64,000 nucleotides of DNA from contig NZ_QKYK01000004.1 of the NCBI RefSeq assembly GCF_003426815.1, positions 211,084 through 275,083 of the forward strand. Reading direction: 5' to 3'. The notes under the pieces are model-generated. The model saw only the letters and a program-made list of their open reading frames with translations, was not told the DNA's origin and did no database searches. This DNA comes from Desertimonas flava. GTDB taxonomy: Bacteria; Actinomycetota; Acidimicrobiia; Acidimicrobiales; Ilumatobacteraceae. Made by a program: the position numbers and the translations under genes. Shown here in pieces: positions 40,855 to 50,016 of the stretch (the first letter of the stretch is position 1; every line of letters begins with the position of its first letter).

Positions 40855-43230
40855 ATGACCGTGGCGATGCTGTTCGTCCTGCTCGCCTTCCATGCCCTCG
40901 CCGGCCTCGGCGTCCTGTCCTTCGGGGCGCGCCTCGGGCGCTGGGCACTCGCCATCGGGGTGTTGCCGCTGCTCGCCGTGTGGGTCTGGGTGGGCGCACG
41001 CACCTCGACGTTGCTCGACGGTGCGGTCTCCGACCGGCTCGAATGGGTCCCGCAGCTCGGGCTCGCCCTCGACATCCGCGTCGACGCCTTCAGCGTGCTG
41101 ATGATCGTGCTCGTCTGCGGGATCGGCGCCCTCGTCTACGCCTACGCCTGGCAGTACTTCGGCCGCTCACCCAAGCTGCCTCGCGTCGCCGGGCTGCTCA
41201 CGCTGTTCGCGGGAGCGATGCTCGGCGTCGTCGTCGCCGACAACGTGCTCTTCCTGTACGTCTGCTGGGAGCTCACGTCGGTGACGTCGTACCTGCTGAT
41301 CGGCGTCGACGACGATAATCCGCAGGTCCGGGCCAGCGCCCTGCACGCGTTGCTCGTCACGGGTCTCGGCGGTCTCGTGATGCTCGCCGGCCTCGTCATG
41401 CTCGCCCAGCAGGCAGGTACCTGGTCGATCTCCGCGTTGGTCGCCGACCCCCCGTCGGGGACGATGACGGCGGTCGCCGTGGTGCTCGTGCTGGTCGGTG
41501 CGTTCACCAAGTCGGCGCAGTATCCGTTCCACAGCTGGCTGCCGGATGCCATGGCCGCGCCGACGCCGATCAGCGCCTACCTGCACTCCGCGGCGATGGT
41601 GAAGGCCGGCGTGTATCTCGTGGCCCGGCTCGCCCCGGCGTTCGCCGACACCGGCATCTGGCGGCCACTCGTCGTGACCGTCGGCCTGACGACGATGATC
41701 GCCGGCGGCCTCCGGGCCATGCGCCCGTTCGACCTGAAGCGACTGCTCGCCTTTGGCACGATCAGTCAGCTCGGGTTCCTGATGGTGCTCTTCGGCATCG
41801 GTCGTCCGGAGGCGACGGCGGCCGGATGCGCACTGCTCCTCGCCCACGCCCTGTTCAAGGCGGCACTTTTCATGGTCGTGGGCATCGTCGATCACCAGAC
41901 CCACACCCGTGACCTCCGGGAGCTCCCGACGCTCGGCGCCGGATGGACGGCGACCAAGACCGTGGCCGTCGCCAGCGCAGCCTCGATGGCGGCCATACCC
42001 CCGCTGGCGGGGTTCGTCGCCAAGGAGCAGGCCTACGCTGCCCTCGTCGACGGGTCGTCCGGTGATCGGTTGGTATTGGTCGGCATCGTGGCCGGCTCCG
42101 TGTTCACGGTCGCCTACAGCACGCGTCTGCTCGTCGGCCTGCTGCGACCGACGGCGGGCGGGGCCGACTCGGACCGGATCGATGCCACGGTCCGCCCGCC
42201 GGCGTGGCCGTTCGTCGCCCCGGCGGCGCTCCTGGCCGTCGCCACGGCCGCGTTCGGAGTGGCGCCGACGATCTGGTCGGGCTTGATCGATGACGCCGCC
42301 CAGGCCCTCGACGACGACGCGCATGCCCACCTCACCCTTTGGCACGGTTTCAACACGCCGCTCGTCCTGTCGCTGTGCACGATCGCCGCCGGGCTCGGCA
42401 TCTTCCTCGCTCGTCGCCCCTTCGACAAGCTGCAGGCCGCCATCGCGCCGGTCACCACCGGGGCGGCGGTCTACGACTCGATCGTCCGGGCGGTCCTGCG
42501 TTTCGCCGCGTGGGTCACTCGCGTCGTCCAGTCCGGCTCGCTGCGGATCTACGCCACGGTGATCATGACGACCGCCGCCGTCGCCCCGCTCGTGGCCCTG
42601 ACCACCGGGAACTGGTGGCCGGGCTGGCCCGACGCCGTCGGTAGGGCCGGACACCTACCGATCGCCGCCCTGCTCGGCGGGGCCGGGCTCGCCGCCACAC
42701 TCGCCCGGCGGCGCTTCGCCGCTGCCCTGCTCCTCGGTGTCGTCGGCTACGGGATGGCCATCCTCTTCGTCGCCCAGGGCGCGCCCGACCTGGCCCTCAC
42801 CCAGTTCTCGATCGAGACGCTGTCGACGGTCGTCTTCCTCCTCGTCCTGCGTCAGCTTCCCGACCGCTTCGACCGTCCCGCTCCGCTCCTGAGCCGGGCC
42901 CTCCGTCTGACGGTCGCCGGTGCGGTCGGCGTCTTCGTCAGCCTGATGGCGATCGCCGCGGCCGGCTCACGGACCGCCCGCCCGGTGTCGCTCGAGATGT
43001 CCGAGCAGGCACTCCCCGAGGGTTACGGCCGAAACATCGTCAATGTGATCCTCGTCGACATCCGTGGCATGGACACGATGGGCGAGATCACCGTGCTCGT
43101 CGCCGCGGGCCTCGGCATCGTGTCGATCGCCCGCCTCGGCCGACGCCCCCGACGGTGGACGACGGGCCGCCCCGGCGGTCGGCGGCGAACCTTCATCGGG
43201 CGGCGCCGCCCGACGGTGCGGGAGTCGTGA
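40855..43230 (+). CDS. mnhA: Mrp/Mnh cation:proton antiporter subunit A
   Basis: A 791-residue NuoL-like membrane subunit that forms the main proton channel of the Mrp Na+(K+)/H+ antiporter. It has LFLYVCWELTSVTSYLLIG, the antiporter lysine/glutamate region VGAFTKSAQYPFHSWLPDAM and SAYLHSAAMVKAGVYLVARL. The C-terminal 200 residues carry the DUF4040/MbhE-like part (QGAPDLALTQFSIETLSTVV; MDTMGEITVLVAAGLGIVS). ATG 40855 gives the standard N-terminus (MTVAMLFVLLAFHALAG), although the frame is open upstream. The stop and the mnhB start form TGATG. Confidence 0.95.
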   Translation: MTVAMLFVLLAFHALAGLGVLSFGARLGRWALAIGVLPLLAVWVWVGARTSTLLDGAVSDRLEWVPQLGLALDIRVDAFSVLMIVLVCGIGALVYAYAWQYFGRSPKLPRVAGLLTLFAGAMLGVVVADNVLFLYVCWELTSVTSYLLIGVDDDNPQVRASALHALLVTGLGGLVMLAGLVMLAQQAGTWSISALVADPPSGTMTAVAVVLVLVGAFTKSAQYPFHSWLPDAMAAPTPISAYLHSAAMVKAGVYLVARLAPAFADTGIWRPLVVTVGLTTMIAGGLRAMRPFDLKRLLAFGTISQLGFLMVLFGIGRPEATAAGCALLLAHALFKAALFMVVGIVDHQTHTRDLRELPTLGAGWTATKTVAVASAASMAAIPPLAGFVAKEQAYAALVDGSSGDRLVLVGIVAGSVFTVAYSTRLLVGLLRPTAGGADSDRIDATVRPPAWPFVAPAALLAVATAAFGVAPTIWSGLIDDAAQALDDDAHAHLTLWHGFNTPLVLSLCTIAAGLGIFLARRPFDKLQAAIAPVTTGAAVYDSIVRAVLRFAAWVTRVVQSGSLRIYATVIMTTAAVAPLVALTTGNWWPGWPDAVGRAGHLPIAALLGGAGLAATLARRRFAAALLLGVVGYGMAILFVAQGAPDLALTQFSIETLSTVVFLLVLRQLPDRFDRPAPLLSRALRLTVAGAVGVFVSLMAIAAAGSRTARPVSLEMSEQALPEGYGRNIVNVILVDIRGMDTMGEITVLVAAGLGIVSIARLGRRPRRWTTGRPGGRRRTFIGRRRPTVRES

Positions 43231-43688
43231 TGCGCCGATCGCTCATCTTCGACACCGTGGTACGCCTGGTGTTCGACGTCGCCATGGTGTTGTCGGTGTA
43301 CCTGCTGTTCGTCGGCCACAACCAGCCCGGCGGTGGTTTCGTGGGCGGCCTCGTCGCTGCCGCGGCGATCGCCCTGCGCTACATCGCCGGCGGAATCGAC
43401 GACGTCCTGTCGTCGTTGCGGATCCGACCCTGGACGTTTCCGGCCGTCGGGCTGGGCCTCGCCGCCGGTACCGCTCTCTGGTCGGTGCTGTCGGGAGGAC
43501 CACCGCTCGACCACTCGGCTTACGAGTGGCACCTCTGGGTGCTCGGTGAGGTGCACTTCGCGACCGCCACGTTGTTCGACACCGGCGTGTACCTGATCGT
43601 CGTCGGCCTGATCCTCATGATCTTCGAGGGGCTCGGCGACGACGCCGACGAGCCCCGGGGCGAGGGCCCCGACGAGGTGGCGCAGTGA
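43230..43688 (+). CDS. mnhB: Mrp/Mnh antiporter subunit B
   Basis: A 152-residue membrane protein: LIFDTVVRLVFDVAMVLSVY, LLFVGHNQPGGGFVGGLVAAAA (the MnhB family hallmark) and TATLFDTGVYLIVVGLILMI. It starts in a TGATG overlap with mnhA and ends overlapping mnhC. It is required with A, C, D, E, F and G for the assembled complex. Confidence 0.95.
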   Translation: MRRSLIFDTVVRLVFDVAMVLSVYLLFVGHNQPGGGFVGGLVAAAAIALRYIAGGIDDVLSSLRIRPWTFPAVGLGLAAGTALWSVLSGGPPLDHSAYEWHLWVLGEVHFATATLFDTGVYLIVVGLILMIFEGLGDDADEPRGEGPDEVAQ

Positions 43689-44062
43689 CCGTTCTGCTCA
43701 TCGTCGTCGCCGGCTGGCTCTGTGCGTGCGGGACCTACCTGCTGCTCGGGCGCCAGCTCAGCCGTGTCGTCATCGGCATCGGCCTGCTCGGCCACGGGGT
43801 CAACATCCTCCTCGTGCTCTCGGGCGGCGACGGTGGAGACCCGGCCTTCGCCGGCGGCGACGCCAGCGGCTTCGCCGACCCGCTCCCGCAGGCATTCGTG
43901 CTCACGGCGATCGTGATCACGTTCGGGGTGATCGCGTTCCTCCTCGCGCTGGCCTACCGGAGCTGGCGACTCACCGCCGACGACGAGGTGGAAGACGACG
44001 TCGAGGACCGACGGATCGCCCGGCTCGAGACGACTGCCAACAGCGAACGGGGCGAGCCGTGA
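43685..44062 (+). CDS. mnhC: Mrp/Mnh antiporter subunit C (NuoK-like)
   Basis: A 125-residue three-helix protein homologous to NuoK: CGTYLLLGRQLSRVVIGIGL, LGHGVNILLVLSGG and DPLPQAFVLTAIVITFGVIAF, the last being the typical MnhC segment. GTG 43685 overlaps the mnhB stop. Confidence 0.95.
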   Translation: MTVLLIVVAGWLCACGTYLLLGRQLSRVVIGIGLLGHGVNILLVLSGGDGGDPAFAGGDASGFADPLPQAFVLTAIVITFGVIAFLLALAYRSWRLTADDEVEDDVEDRRIARLETTANSERGEP

Positions 44063-45546
44063 GCTTCCTCGTGACGGGCCCGATTCTGCTGCCCCTCCTC
44101 GCCGCCGCGGCGTCGATCGGTCTCGGCCGGTGGCGCAACGTCCAGCGACTCATCGGCGTGCTGACCCTCTCGGCGGTGACGGCGATGTCGATCGTCCTGC
44201 TCGCCAGGGTGGACACGGATGGCATCACCGCGGTCGACGCCGGACGCTGGGCAGCTCCGGTGGGGATCACGTTCGTCGCCGACCGTCTCGCCGCGATCAT
44301 GCTCCTCATCGCCGCGGCGATGCTGCTCGCCGTGCTGGTCTACGCGATCGGCCAACCAGGAGCCGAGGACCACCACGTCGCGTTCCATCCGTTGTACCTC
44401 ATCCTCGCGGCCGGTGTGTCCGCGGCGTTCCTCACGGGCGACCTGTTCAACCTCTTCGTGGCGTTCGAAGTGATGCTCATGGCCAGCTATGTGCTGATCA
44501 CCCTCGGCGGCCGGGCCGACCAGGTCCGATCGGGCATGACCTACGTCGTGATCAGCCTCATCGCCTCGACCCTCTTTCTCGTCAGCCTGGCCTTCGTCTA
44601 CGCGGCGACCGGGACGGTCAACATGGCCGACCTCAGCGGCAAGATCGCCGAGTTGCCCGACGGCGTTCGCAGCGCCCTCGCCGTGCTGCTGATCGTCGTG
44701 TTCGGCATCAAGGCGGCGATCTTCCCGCTGTTCTTCTGGCTTCCCGACAGCTACCCGACCGCGCCGACACCGGTCACCGCCGTGTTCGCCGGGTTGCTCA
44801 CGAAGGTCGGGGTCTATGCGTTGATGCGGACCCAGACCCTGCTCTTCCCGTCCGACACCAGGCCGGGCACGCTGCTGCTGGTCGTCGCCGGATTGACGAT
44901 GACCGTCGGGGTCCTCGGGGCGATCACGCAGGACGACATCAAGCGCATCTTGTCGTTCCACATCGTCAGCCAGATCGGCTACATGATCATGGGCCTCGGG
45001 CTCTTCGATCTGGCGGGCCTCGCCGCCGCCACGCTGTACATCGTCCACCACATCGTCGTGAAGACCACGCTGTTCCTCGTCGCCGGGCTGGTGGAGCACC
45101 GTGCCCACACCAGCCAACTGGCCAAGCTCACCGGCCTGGCCCGCCTCGAGCCGGTGCTCGCCGTGCTCTTCCTGCTCCCGGCGCTGAGCCTCGCCGGAAT
45201 TCCTCCCTTCTCCGGGTTCGTGGCCAAGTTGGCCCTCGTCGAGGCAGGACTCGACGCCGGGCAGTACGTGATCGTCGCTGTCAGCTTGGCCGTGAGCCTC
45301 CTCACCCTGTTCTCGATGACCAAGATCTGGGCCAACGCCTTCTGGGGATCCGCCCCGGAACCGGAGGAGACACCTGCTCGGGTCGGAGGAGGCCGGACGC
45401 TGCTGATGGCCGGATCGACCACGATCCTCGTCGTCCTCAGCCTCGTCATCACCGTCGCCGCCGGACCGCTGTACCGGCTCGCCGAGCGCGCCGCCGTCGA
45501 CCTGGTCGATCCGGCCGGCTACATCCGGGCGGTGCTCGGGTCATGA
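44059..45546 (+). CDS. mnhD: Mrp/Mnh antiporter subunit D (NuoM/N-like)
   Basis: A 495-residue subunit with about fourteen helices: FLTGDLFNLFVAFEVMLMAS (conserved helix-5 Glu), VFGIKAAIFPLFFWLPDSY (helix-7 Lys), APTPVTAVFAGLLTKVGVYA and DDIKRILSFHIVSQIGYMIM. It forms the second proton channel. GTG 44059 overlaps the mnhC stop; the frame is open far upstream in a shadow of mnhC. Confidence 0.95.
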   Translation: MSFLVTGPILLPLLAAAASIGLGRWRNVQRLIGVLTLSAVTAMSIVLLARVDTDGITAVDAGRWAAPVGITFVADRLAAIMLLIAAAMLLAVLVYAIGQPGAEDHHVAFHPLYLILAAGVSAAFLTGDLFNLFVAFEVMLMASYVLITLGGRADQVRSGMTYVVISLIASTLFLVSLAFVYAATGTVNMADLSGKIAELPDGVRSALAVLLIVVFGIKAAIFPLFFWLPDSYPTAPTPVTAVFAGLLTKVGVYALMRTQTLLFPSDTRPGTLLLVVAGLTMTVGVLGAITQDDIKRILSFHIVSQIGYMIMGLGLFDLAGLAAATLYIVHHIVVKTTLFLVAGLVEHRAHTSQLAKLTGLARLEPVLAVLFLLPALSLAGIPPFSGFVAKLALVEAGLDAGQYVIVAVSLAVSLLTLFSMTKIWANAFWGSAPEPEETPARVGGGRTLLMAGSTTILVVLSLVITVAAGPLYRLAERAAVDLVDPAGYIRAVLGS

Positions 45547-46067
45547 TCCGCCTGACCCGCATCGTGTGCCTGACTGCCGTGTGGCTGGCGCTGTGGTCGG
45601 ACGTCTCCGTCGCCAACGTCGTGACGGGCCTTCTCGTGGCGGCGGCGATCGTCGGAGCCTTCGACACGTGGCGCCGGGGCCGGTTCGTGATCCGGCCCCT
45701 GCCGCTGGTCCGCCTCGCGTGCTACTTCCTGGGCGCCCTCGTGAAATCCAGCATCGCCGTCGCCCGCGCGACGTTGTCGCCCCACTACCGCGTCCACACC
45801 GGCATCATCGCCCTTCCGCTCACCGGTTGCTCGGACTCCGTCGTCACGGTGATCGCCAACGCGATCTCCCTCACGCCCGGCACCCTGACGCTGGAAGTCC
45901 GCCAGGACCCACTCACGCTCTACGTCCACGCCTTCGACGTCCGCGACCTCGAGCAGGTCCGGCAGGACCTGCGCCGCTTCGAGGTCCTCGCCGTGCACGC
46001 CTTCGGGGACACCGATGCCATCGCCGGTCTCGCCGTCGACGACTCGTCCGTCTGGAGGGAACGATGA
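45543..46067 (+). CDS. mnhE: Mrp/Mnh antiporter subunit E
   Basis: A 174-residue MnhE protein: two N-terminal helices (IVCLTAVWLALWSDVSVANV; LACYFLGALVKSSIAVAR) then a soluble domain with ITLTPGTLTLEV-type sequence (ANAISLTPGTLTLEVRQDPL) and LYVHAFDVRDLE. It overlaps mnhD by 4 bases (ATGA). Confidence 0.94.
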   Translation: MIRLTRIVCLTAVWLALWSDVSVANVVTGLLVAAAIVGAFDTWRRGRFVIRPLPLVRLACYFLGALVKSSIAVARATLSPHYRVHTGIIALPLTGCSDSVVTVIANAISLTPGTLTLEVRQDPLTLYVHAFDVRDLEQVRQDLRRFEVLAVHAFGDTDAIAGLAVDDSSVWRER

Positions 46068-46315
46068 CCGTCGCCGCCCTGGTGCTGCTGGTCGCCGCCG
46101 GCGCCTGCTTCCTCACCCGCGTCGTACGGGGGCCGTCGCTCGCCGACCGCGTGATCGCCGTCGACGGCCTGATCGTCACCATCGTCGCGGCGATCATCGT
46201 CAACTCGATCCGGATCGATGCGCCGTGGTACCTCGACGCCGCCGTCGTCGTGGCCGTCGTGGGCTTCGTCGGAACGAGCGCCGGGGCCCGTTTCATCGAA
46301 CGACGGGGCGGATGA
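46064..46315 (+). CDS. mnhF: Mrp/Mnh antiporter subunit F
   Basis: An 83-residue three-helix MnhF protein: FLTRVVRGPSLADRVIAVDG, LIVTIVAAIIVNSIRI and YLDAAVVVAVVGFVGTSAGA. The family arginine and aspartate in RGPSLADRV are present. It overlaps mnhE by 4 bases. Confidence 0.95.
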   Translation: MTVAALVLLVAAGACFLTRVVRGPSLADRVIAVDGLIVTIVAAIIVNSIRIDAPWYLDAAVVVAVVGFVGTSAGARFIERRGG

Positions 46316-46343
46316 GACGGATGAGCCACAGGTGGTCACCAGC

Positions 46344-46703
46344 GTGAACGACACCATCGTCGGCGTGATCGCCGTGGTCGGCGCGGCGTTCATCTTCGTC
46401 GCCGGGATCGGCGTCGTCCGCTTCCCCGACCTCTACACCCGCATGCACGCGGCGACGAAGGCGAGCACCGTCGGCATCGGGCTGATCTGTGCTGCCGGCG
46501 CGATGGCGATCGACCACGGCACGGCCAAGATCGTCCTGGCTGCAGTGGCCATCTTCGTCACCGCGCCCACGGCGGCTCACCTCATCGGCCGCGCCGCCTA
46601 TCACGACGAGCACGTCGACATGCGCCTCGACGGCGTCGACGACCTCGCCGCGCTGCTCGCCGACGACCACGACGGGGCGGAGCCCGACCCACGAGAGGGA
46701 TGA
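46344..46703 (+). CDS. mnhG: Mrp/Mnh antiporter subunit G
   Basis: A 119-residue MnhG protein: GAAFIFVAGIGVVRFPDLYT, RMHAATKASTVGIGLICAAG and ATAPTAAHL-like VTAPTAAHLIGRAAYHD. GTG 46344 gives the standard family N-terminus; GTG 46332 is also possible. It completes a full seven-subunit Mrp operon in the order A-B-C-D-E-F-G. Confidence 0.94.
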   Translation: MNDTIVGVIAVVGAAFIFVAGIGVVRFPDLYTRMHAATKASTVGIGLICAAGAMAIDHGTAKIVLAAVAIFVTAPTAAHLIGRAAYHDEHVDMRLDGVDDLAALLADDHDGAEPDPREG

Positions 46704-46734
46704 CGCCGGACCGGACCGCGCCGATGCCCGCTCC

Positions 46735-46740
46735 TATACT
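46735..46740 (+). promoter_or_regulatory. -10 element of a probably leaderless response-regulator message
   Basis: TATACT ends 6 bases before GTG 46747, so transcription would begin at or next to the start codon. No Shine-Dalgarno is present, and the -35 region is weak. Confidence 0.45.
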
Positions 46741-46746
46741 TTTCCG

Positions 46747-47490
46747 GTGTCGCCGCTCCCCCTCACGCACCGCCGTGACGCGGATGCCGGCGATGACCGG
46801 GCACGCCTCGTCGTGTGCATCGAGGACGAGCCCCATCACCTCCGGACGTTGGCCGGCGCCCTCTGCGGGGACGGCTACCGGGTCGAGGCGGCGGTCTCGG
46901 CATCGGACGCCCGGGACCTCCTGGAGCACACCACTCCGGACCTCGTCGTCCTAGACCTCGGCCTCCCCGACATGGACGGCGTCGAGCTCTGCCGGCGGCT
47001 CGTCGTGTGGCCGGCAGCTCCGGTCATCGTCGTCAGCGCCGATCACGACGACCGGACCATCGTCGCCGCGCTCGACGCCGGGGCCAGTGACTACATCACC
47101 AAGCCGTTCGCGTCGTCGGTGTTGCTGGCCCGGGTTCGGGTGGCCCTCCGCCCGACGGCGATCACGCCGGGTGGCCGCGACGACGTCGTCAGCGTCGGTG
47201 ATCTCACCCTCGACCCCGCGGCACACCGGGTCGTCGCGGACGGTCGCGAGGTCGAGCTGCGGCCCAGCGAGTTCGACCTGCTCGAGCGGCTGATGCGCCA
47301 CTGCGGAGCCCTGGTCACGCACGGGTCGCTGGTCGGCCGTTCGCGCGGTGACGATCCGTCCGCGACCGAGCTCAACTCCCTGCGGATCGCCGTCAGCCGC
47401 TTGCGGCGCCAGCTGGGCGTCGGGCCTCGGCGTCCGACGATCGTGACGGAGGCCGGCTACGGATACCGACTCGTCCCGCCCGAGGCCTGA
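46747..47490 (+). CDS. OmpR-family response regulator (KdpE-like)
   Basis: A 247-residue regulator. The receiver has VVCIEDEPHHLRTLAGALCG, LVVLDLGLPDMDGVELCRRL (phospho-acceptor Asp) and ASDYITKPFASSVLLARV. The DNA-binding domain has VELRPSEFDLLERLMRHCGA and LRIAVSRLRRQLGVGPRRPT. The preferred GTG 46747 has TATACT 6 bases upstream. The paired kinase gene starts 1 base after the stop, and both follow the Mrp operon, so a response to ion or osmotic state is inferred. Confidence 0.9.
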   Translation: MSPLPLTHRRDADAGDDRARLVVCIEDEPHHLRTLAGALCGDGYRVEAAVSASDARDLLEHTTPDLVVLDLGLPDMDGVELCRRLVVWPAAPVIVVSADHDDRTIVAALDAGASDYITKPFASSVLLARVRVALRPTAITPGGRDDVVSVGDLTLDPAAHRVVADGREVELRPSEFDLLERLMRHCGALVTHGSLVGRSRGDDPSATELNSLRIAVSRLRRQLGVGPRRPTIVTEAGYGYRLVPPEA

Positions 47491-47491
47491 G

Positions 47492-48553
47492 ATGGTCACC
47501 GGCCGGCCGGCCGGCAACCGCTCGGCGACTCTCGATGCCCTGGCGATCGGACTCCTGGGCACGACCGTCATCCTCGTGTGCTTCCTCGCCATCGATGCCG
47601 ACGTCACGGTCGCCGCCCTCGTGCTGCTCGTCCCGATCGCCGTCTCCAGCGCCCGGGGCGGGTACGGCGTGGCGACCATCGTGGCGATCTATGCGGCAGT
47701 CGGCTATGCCCTCTGGTTCCTCCCGCCGATCGGACACGTGCGGATCGGCCCGACGCGCGACGTCGCCACGCTGCTGACGTTCCTCGCCGTCGGGCTCCTC
47801 GTCGGGCTGCTGTCGGGACGGCGCCCGGCGGGCGCTGACCCGGCGGTGCTCGACGAACGCCGCGCCTCGCTCCTGCGCACCGTGTCCCACGATCTGCGGT
47901 CCCCGCTGCACACCATCCAGACCGTCACGACGGAACTCCTGAGCACCGGTGACCTCGACGAACAGACGCTGGTGTCGCTGCGCGACGTCGCCGACGAGGC
48001 CACCCGCCTCGACCGGATCGTCGCCAATCTGCTCAGCGCCGGGCGAATCCAGGCCGGTGCCCTGCTCCCGTCCCGGTCGCCCGAGTACCTGCCGGCGCTG
48101 GTCCGCACCACCGCCGCCCGGTTCCAGCGAGCGCACGTCCATCCCGTCGACCTCGATGTCCCCGATGTCCCCGACGTCCTGGTCGATCCCGTGCAGATCG
48201 ACCAGGTGCTGTACAACCTGCTGGACAACGCCACGCGCCACTCGCCCGCCGGCGTCCCGGTCACCGTGCGTGCACGACTCGCCGGGGACCGGGTCGAGGT
48301 GACCGTCACCGACCGGGGACCCGGGTTCGACACCGAGTTGCTGCAGCAGGGTCCACGGCTCTACGGATCCGGTGCCGCCTCGGGAATCGGTCTCGGCCTG
48401 ATCGTCTGCGACGGCATCGTCGCCGCCCATGGCGGCAGCTTGCGCCTCCGCAACGGACGCGATGGTGGAGCGAGGGCGACGTTCGATCTACCGCTCGCGG
48501 CGCCCGCGCCGCCCCGCCCCGTCCAGGGCCAGGCCAGCTCCGGCACCTCCTGA
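47492..48553 (+). CDS. sensor histidine kinase with KdpD-like DUF4118 membrane region
   Basis: A 353-residue kinase. Four hydrophobic helices at about 16-104 (LDALAIGLLGTTVILVCFLA; ALVLLVPIAVSSARGGYGVA; YAAVGYALWFLPP; LTFLAVGLLVGLLSG) form a DUF4118 region like that of KdpD. The large KdpD cytoplasmic N-terminus is absent. The catalytic part has LLRTVSHDLRSPLHTIQTVT, VLYNLLDNATRHSPAGVPVT, VTDRGPGFD and GIGLGLIVCDGIVAAHGG. K+ or turgor sensing is inferred from the KdpD-like membrane part and the Mrp neighbours. Confidence 0.9.
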   Translation: MVTGRPAGNRSATLDALAIGLLGTTVILVCFLAIDADVTVAALVLLVPIAVSSARGGYGVATIVAIYAAVGYALWFLPPIGHVRIGPTRDVATLLTFLAVGLLVGLLSGRRPAGADPAVLDERRASLLRTVSHDLRSPLHTIQTVTTELLSTGDLDEQTLVSLRDVADEATRLDRIVANLLSAGRIQAGALLPSRSPEYLPALVRTTAARFQRAHVHPVDLDVPDVPDVLVDPVQIDQVLYNLLDNATRHSPAGVPVTVRARLAGDRVEVTVTDRGPGFDTELLQQGPRLYGSGAASGIGLGLIVCDGIVAAHGGSLRLRNGRDGGARATFDLPLAAPAPPRPVQGQASSGTS

Positions 48554-48699
48554 CACCCGCCCGCCGTGCATCGACCTCGATGCCGCGCGGCCGCACGCGG
48601 TGGGTGACGGCGGCGTCCCACCACTCCGTTGCGGTGGGCCTGACGAGCCGGGTCTCCATTCCGTCCAGGAGAGGAACTGCCGTCGGGCGGCGAGGCGCG

Positions 48700-48729
48700 C
48701 CCGGGCCCCGTGACTTCCCCAGGCCCGGG
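48700..48729. terminator. hairpin between convergent kinase and flavoprotein genes
   Basis: CCCGGGCC (48700-48707) pairs with GGCCCGGG (48722-48729) over a 14-base loop, in the 217-base gap between convergent genes. No gene is seen in that gap. Confidence 0.4.
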
Positions 48730-48770
48730 TGGGTCGCTGGCGTTGGCGGGCGTCGTGGTCCATGACGCGG

Positions 48771-49937
48771 CTACACCAGGATGCTCGGCACCACGGTGCC
48801 GAGGTCGGCCTTGGCGTTGTGCTCGGTGCTCATCCCGTTCACCGACACGTGGCCGTGCAGGGCCAGGGCGTCTCGCCGGCAGCGGCCGAGGACGGCGCCG
48901 GGGCTGATCCACGCGGTCCCGCTCAGCTCGCACGCCAGCTCGACGGCGCGGGTCGCCAACCGGTCGGCGGTGACGTTGGCCCGATGCAGGGCGACGCGGG
49001 TCTCGGGCGACAGCTCCTCGAGAAGCGTCGCCTCGGCCCACATCGAGTCCAGCTCTCGTTCGACGACGGCAACGGCGGCCTGCCAGAGGCCCTCGGCCTC
49101 CACCAGTTGCCGCTGTACGGCGCCGGAGTCGGCGAGCCGCACGAAGTCGGGCGGCGGCGCCTTGGTGGCGACGACCGTGCGTGCCTCGTCGAGCGCCCGG
49201 CGGGCGTTGCCGATCTGGACGGCGGCGATCGACGTGGCGATCGGCCAGTTGCCGTTACCGACGAGGCAGCGATGGGCACCACGATCGTTGTCGGTCGGCG
49301 CGTACGGGTTGAACGTCCAGGCCATCGGGATCTCCTGATCGTCCACGACGGTGCTGTGGCTGCCCGTCCCGCGCATGCCGATCGGGTCCCAGTCCTCGGC
49401 GATCGTCGCCCGGTCAGCGGGGACCCAGCCCCAGCGGACGACCGGGGAACCGCCCTCGCGTCGCTCGCCGTCGACGAGGGCGATGCCCCCGATCCACGTC
49501 GCGTTCGGGCTGCCCGTGTTGAAGGCCCAGCGCCCGCTGAAGCGAGCGTGATCGCCGTCCACGGCGAGCCGGCCGAGACCGGCGACCGTCGATGCCGACG
49601 TGCCGAGGGGGTCGGCCAACACCTCGGCAGCCCACTCCGGGTCGGCACCGGCGGAGATCCAGCCGAGCTCGGCGGCACCCTGCGTCACGACCCACGCCAG
49701 CGATGCCTCGTGCCGGGCGAGGGCCATCCCGGTTCGGAACCACTCGACGGGTGGTCGGCCGGTACCGCCGAGGGCGGGGGCCACCAGTTGGCGGAACAAC
49801 CCGGCGGACGCTGCGGCGTCGTGCAAATCTTGGGGTATCCGCCGGGCGCGGTCGAGCTCGTGCCAGCGGGCATCGGCCGCGGCGCCGAGCTCGTCGATCG
49901 TCAGCGGGGCGTGGGGTGCGATGTTCGTCGTTGTCAC
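48771..49937 (-). CDS. acyl-CoA dehydrogenase-like flavin monooxygenase (HsaA/DszC type)
   Basis: A 388-residue protein with the ACAD fold of the flavin-dependent hydroxylase group (HsaA, DszC). It has LFRQLVAPALGGTGRPPVEW, LAWVVTQGAAELGWISAG, RFSGRWAFNTGSPNATWIGG and WDPIGMRGTGSHSTVVDDQE. The C-terminus has GTAWISPGAVLGRCRRDALALHGHV-type sequence, with an Arg/His pair as in FMNH2-dependent members. The usual ACAD catalytic glutamate region is not obvious. GTG 49937 begins a natural N-terminus; the longer frame is a shadow. The substrate is unknown. Confidence 0.85.
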   Translation of the reverse strand: MTTTNIAPHAPLTIDELGAAADARWHELDRARRIPQDLHDAAASAGLFRQLVAPALGGTGRPPVEWFRTGMALARHEASLAWVVTQGAAELGWISAGADPEWAAEVLADPLGTSASTVAGLGRLAVDGDHARFSGRWAFNTGSPNATWIGGIALVDGERREGGSPVVRWGWVPADRATIAEDWDPIGMRGTGSHSTVVDDQEIPMAWTFNPYAPTDNDRGAHRCLVGNGNWPIATSIAAVQIGNARRALDEARTVVATKAPPPDFVRLADSGAVQRQLVEAEGLWQAAVAVVERELDSMWAEATLLEELSPETRVALHRANVTADRLATRAVELACELSGTAWISPGAVLGRCRRDALALHGHVSVNGMSTEHNAKADLGTVVPSILV

Positions 49938-50016
49938 GAGCGCCGATCTTGAGGGCCCGGCGACACCGCCACTAGTCCGCGAACTGAACCGCCCGGTCGG
50001 CCGAGCGATCCGACGC

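Noticed and set aside
48361..49041. 226-residue minus-strand frame across the 48.5-48.8 kb gap
   Set aside because: Arg/Pro-rich, overlaps both real convergent genes and has no start signal.
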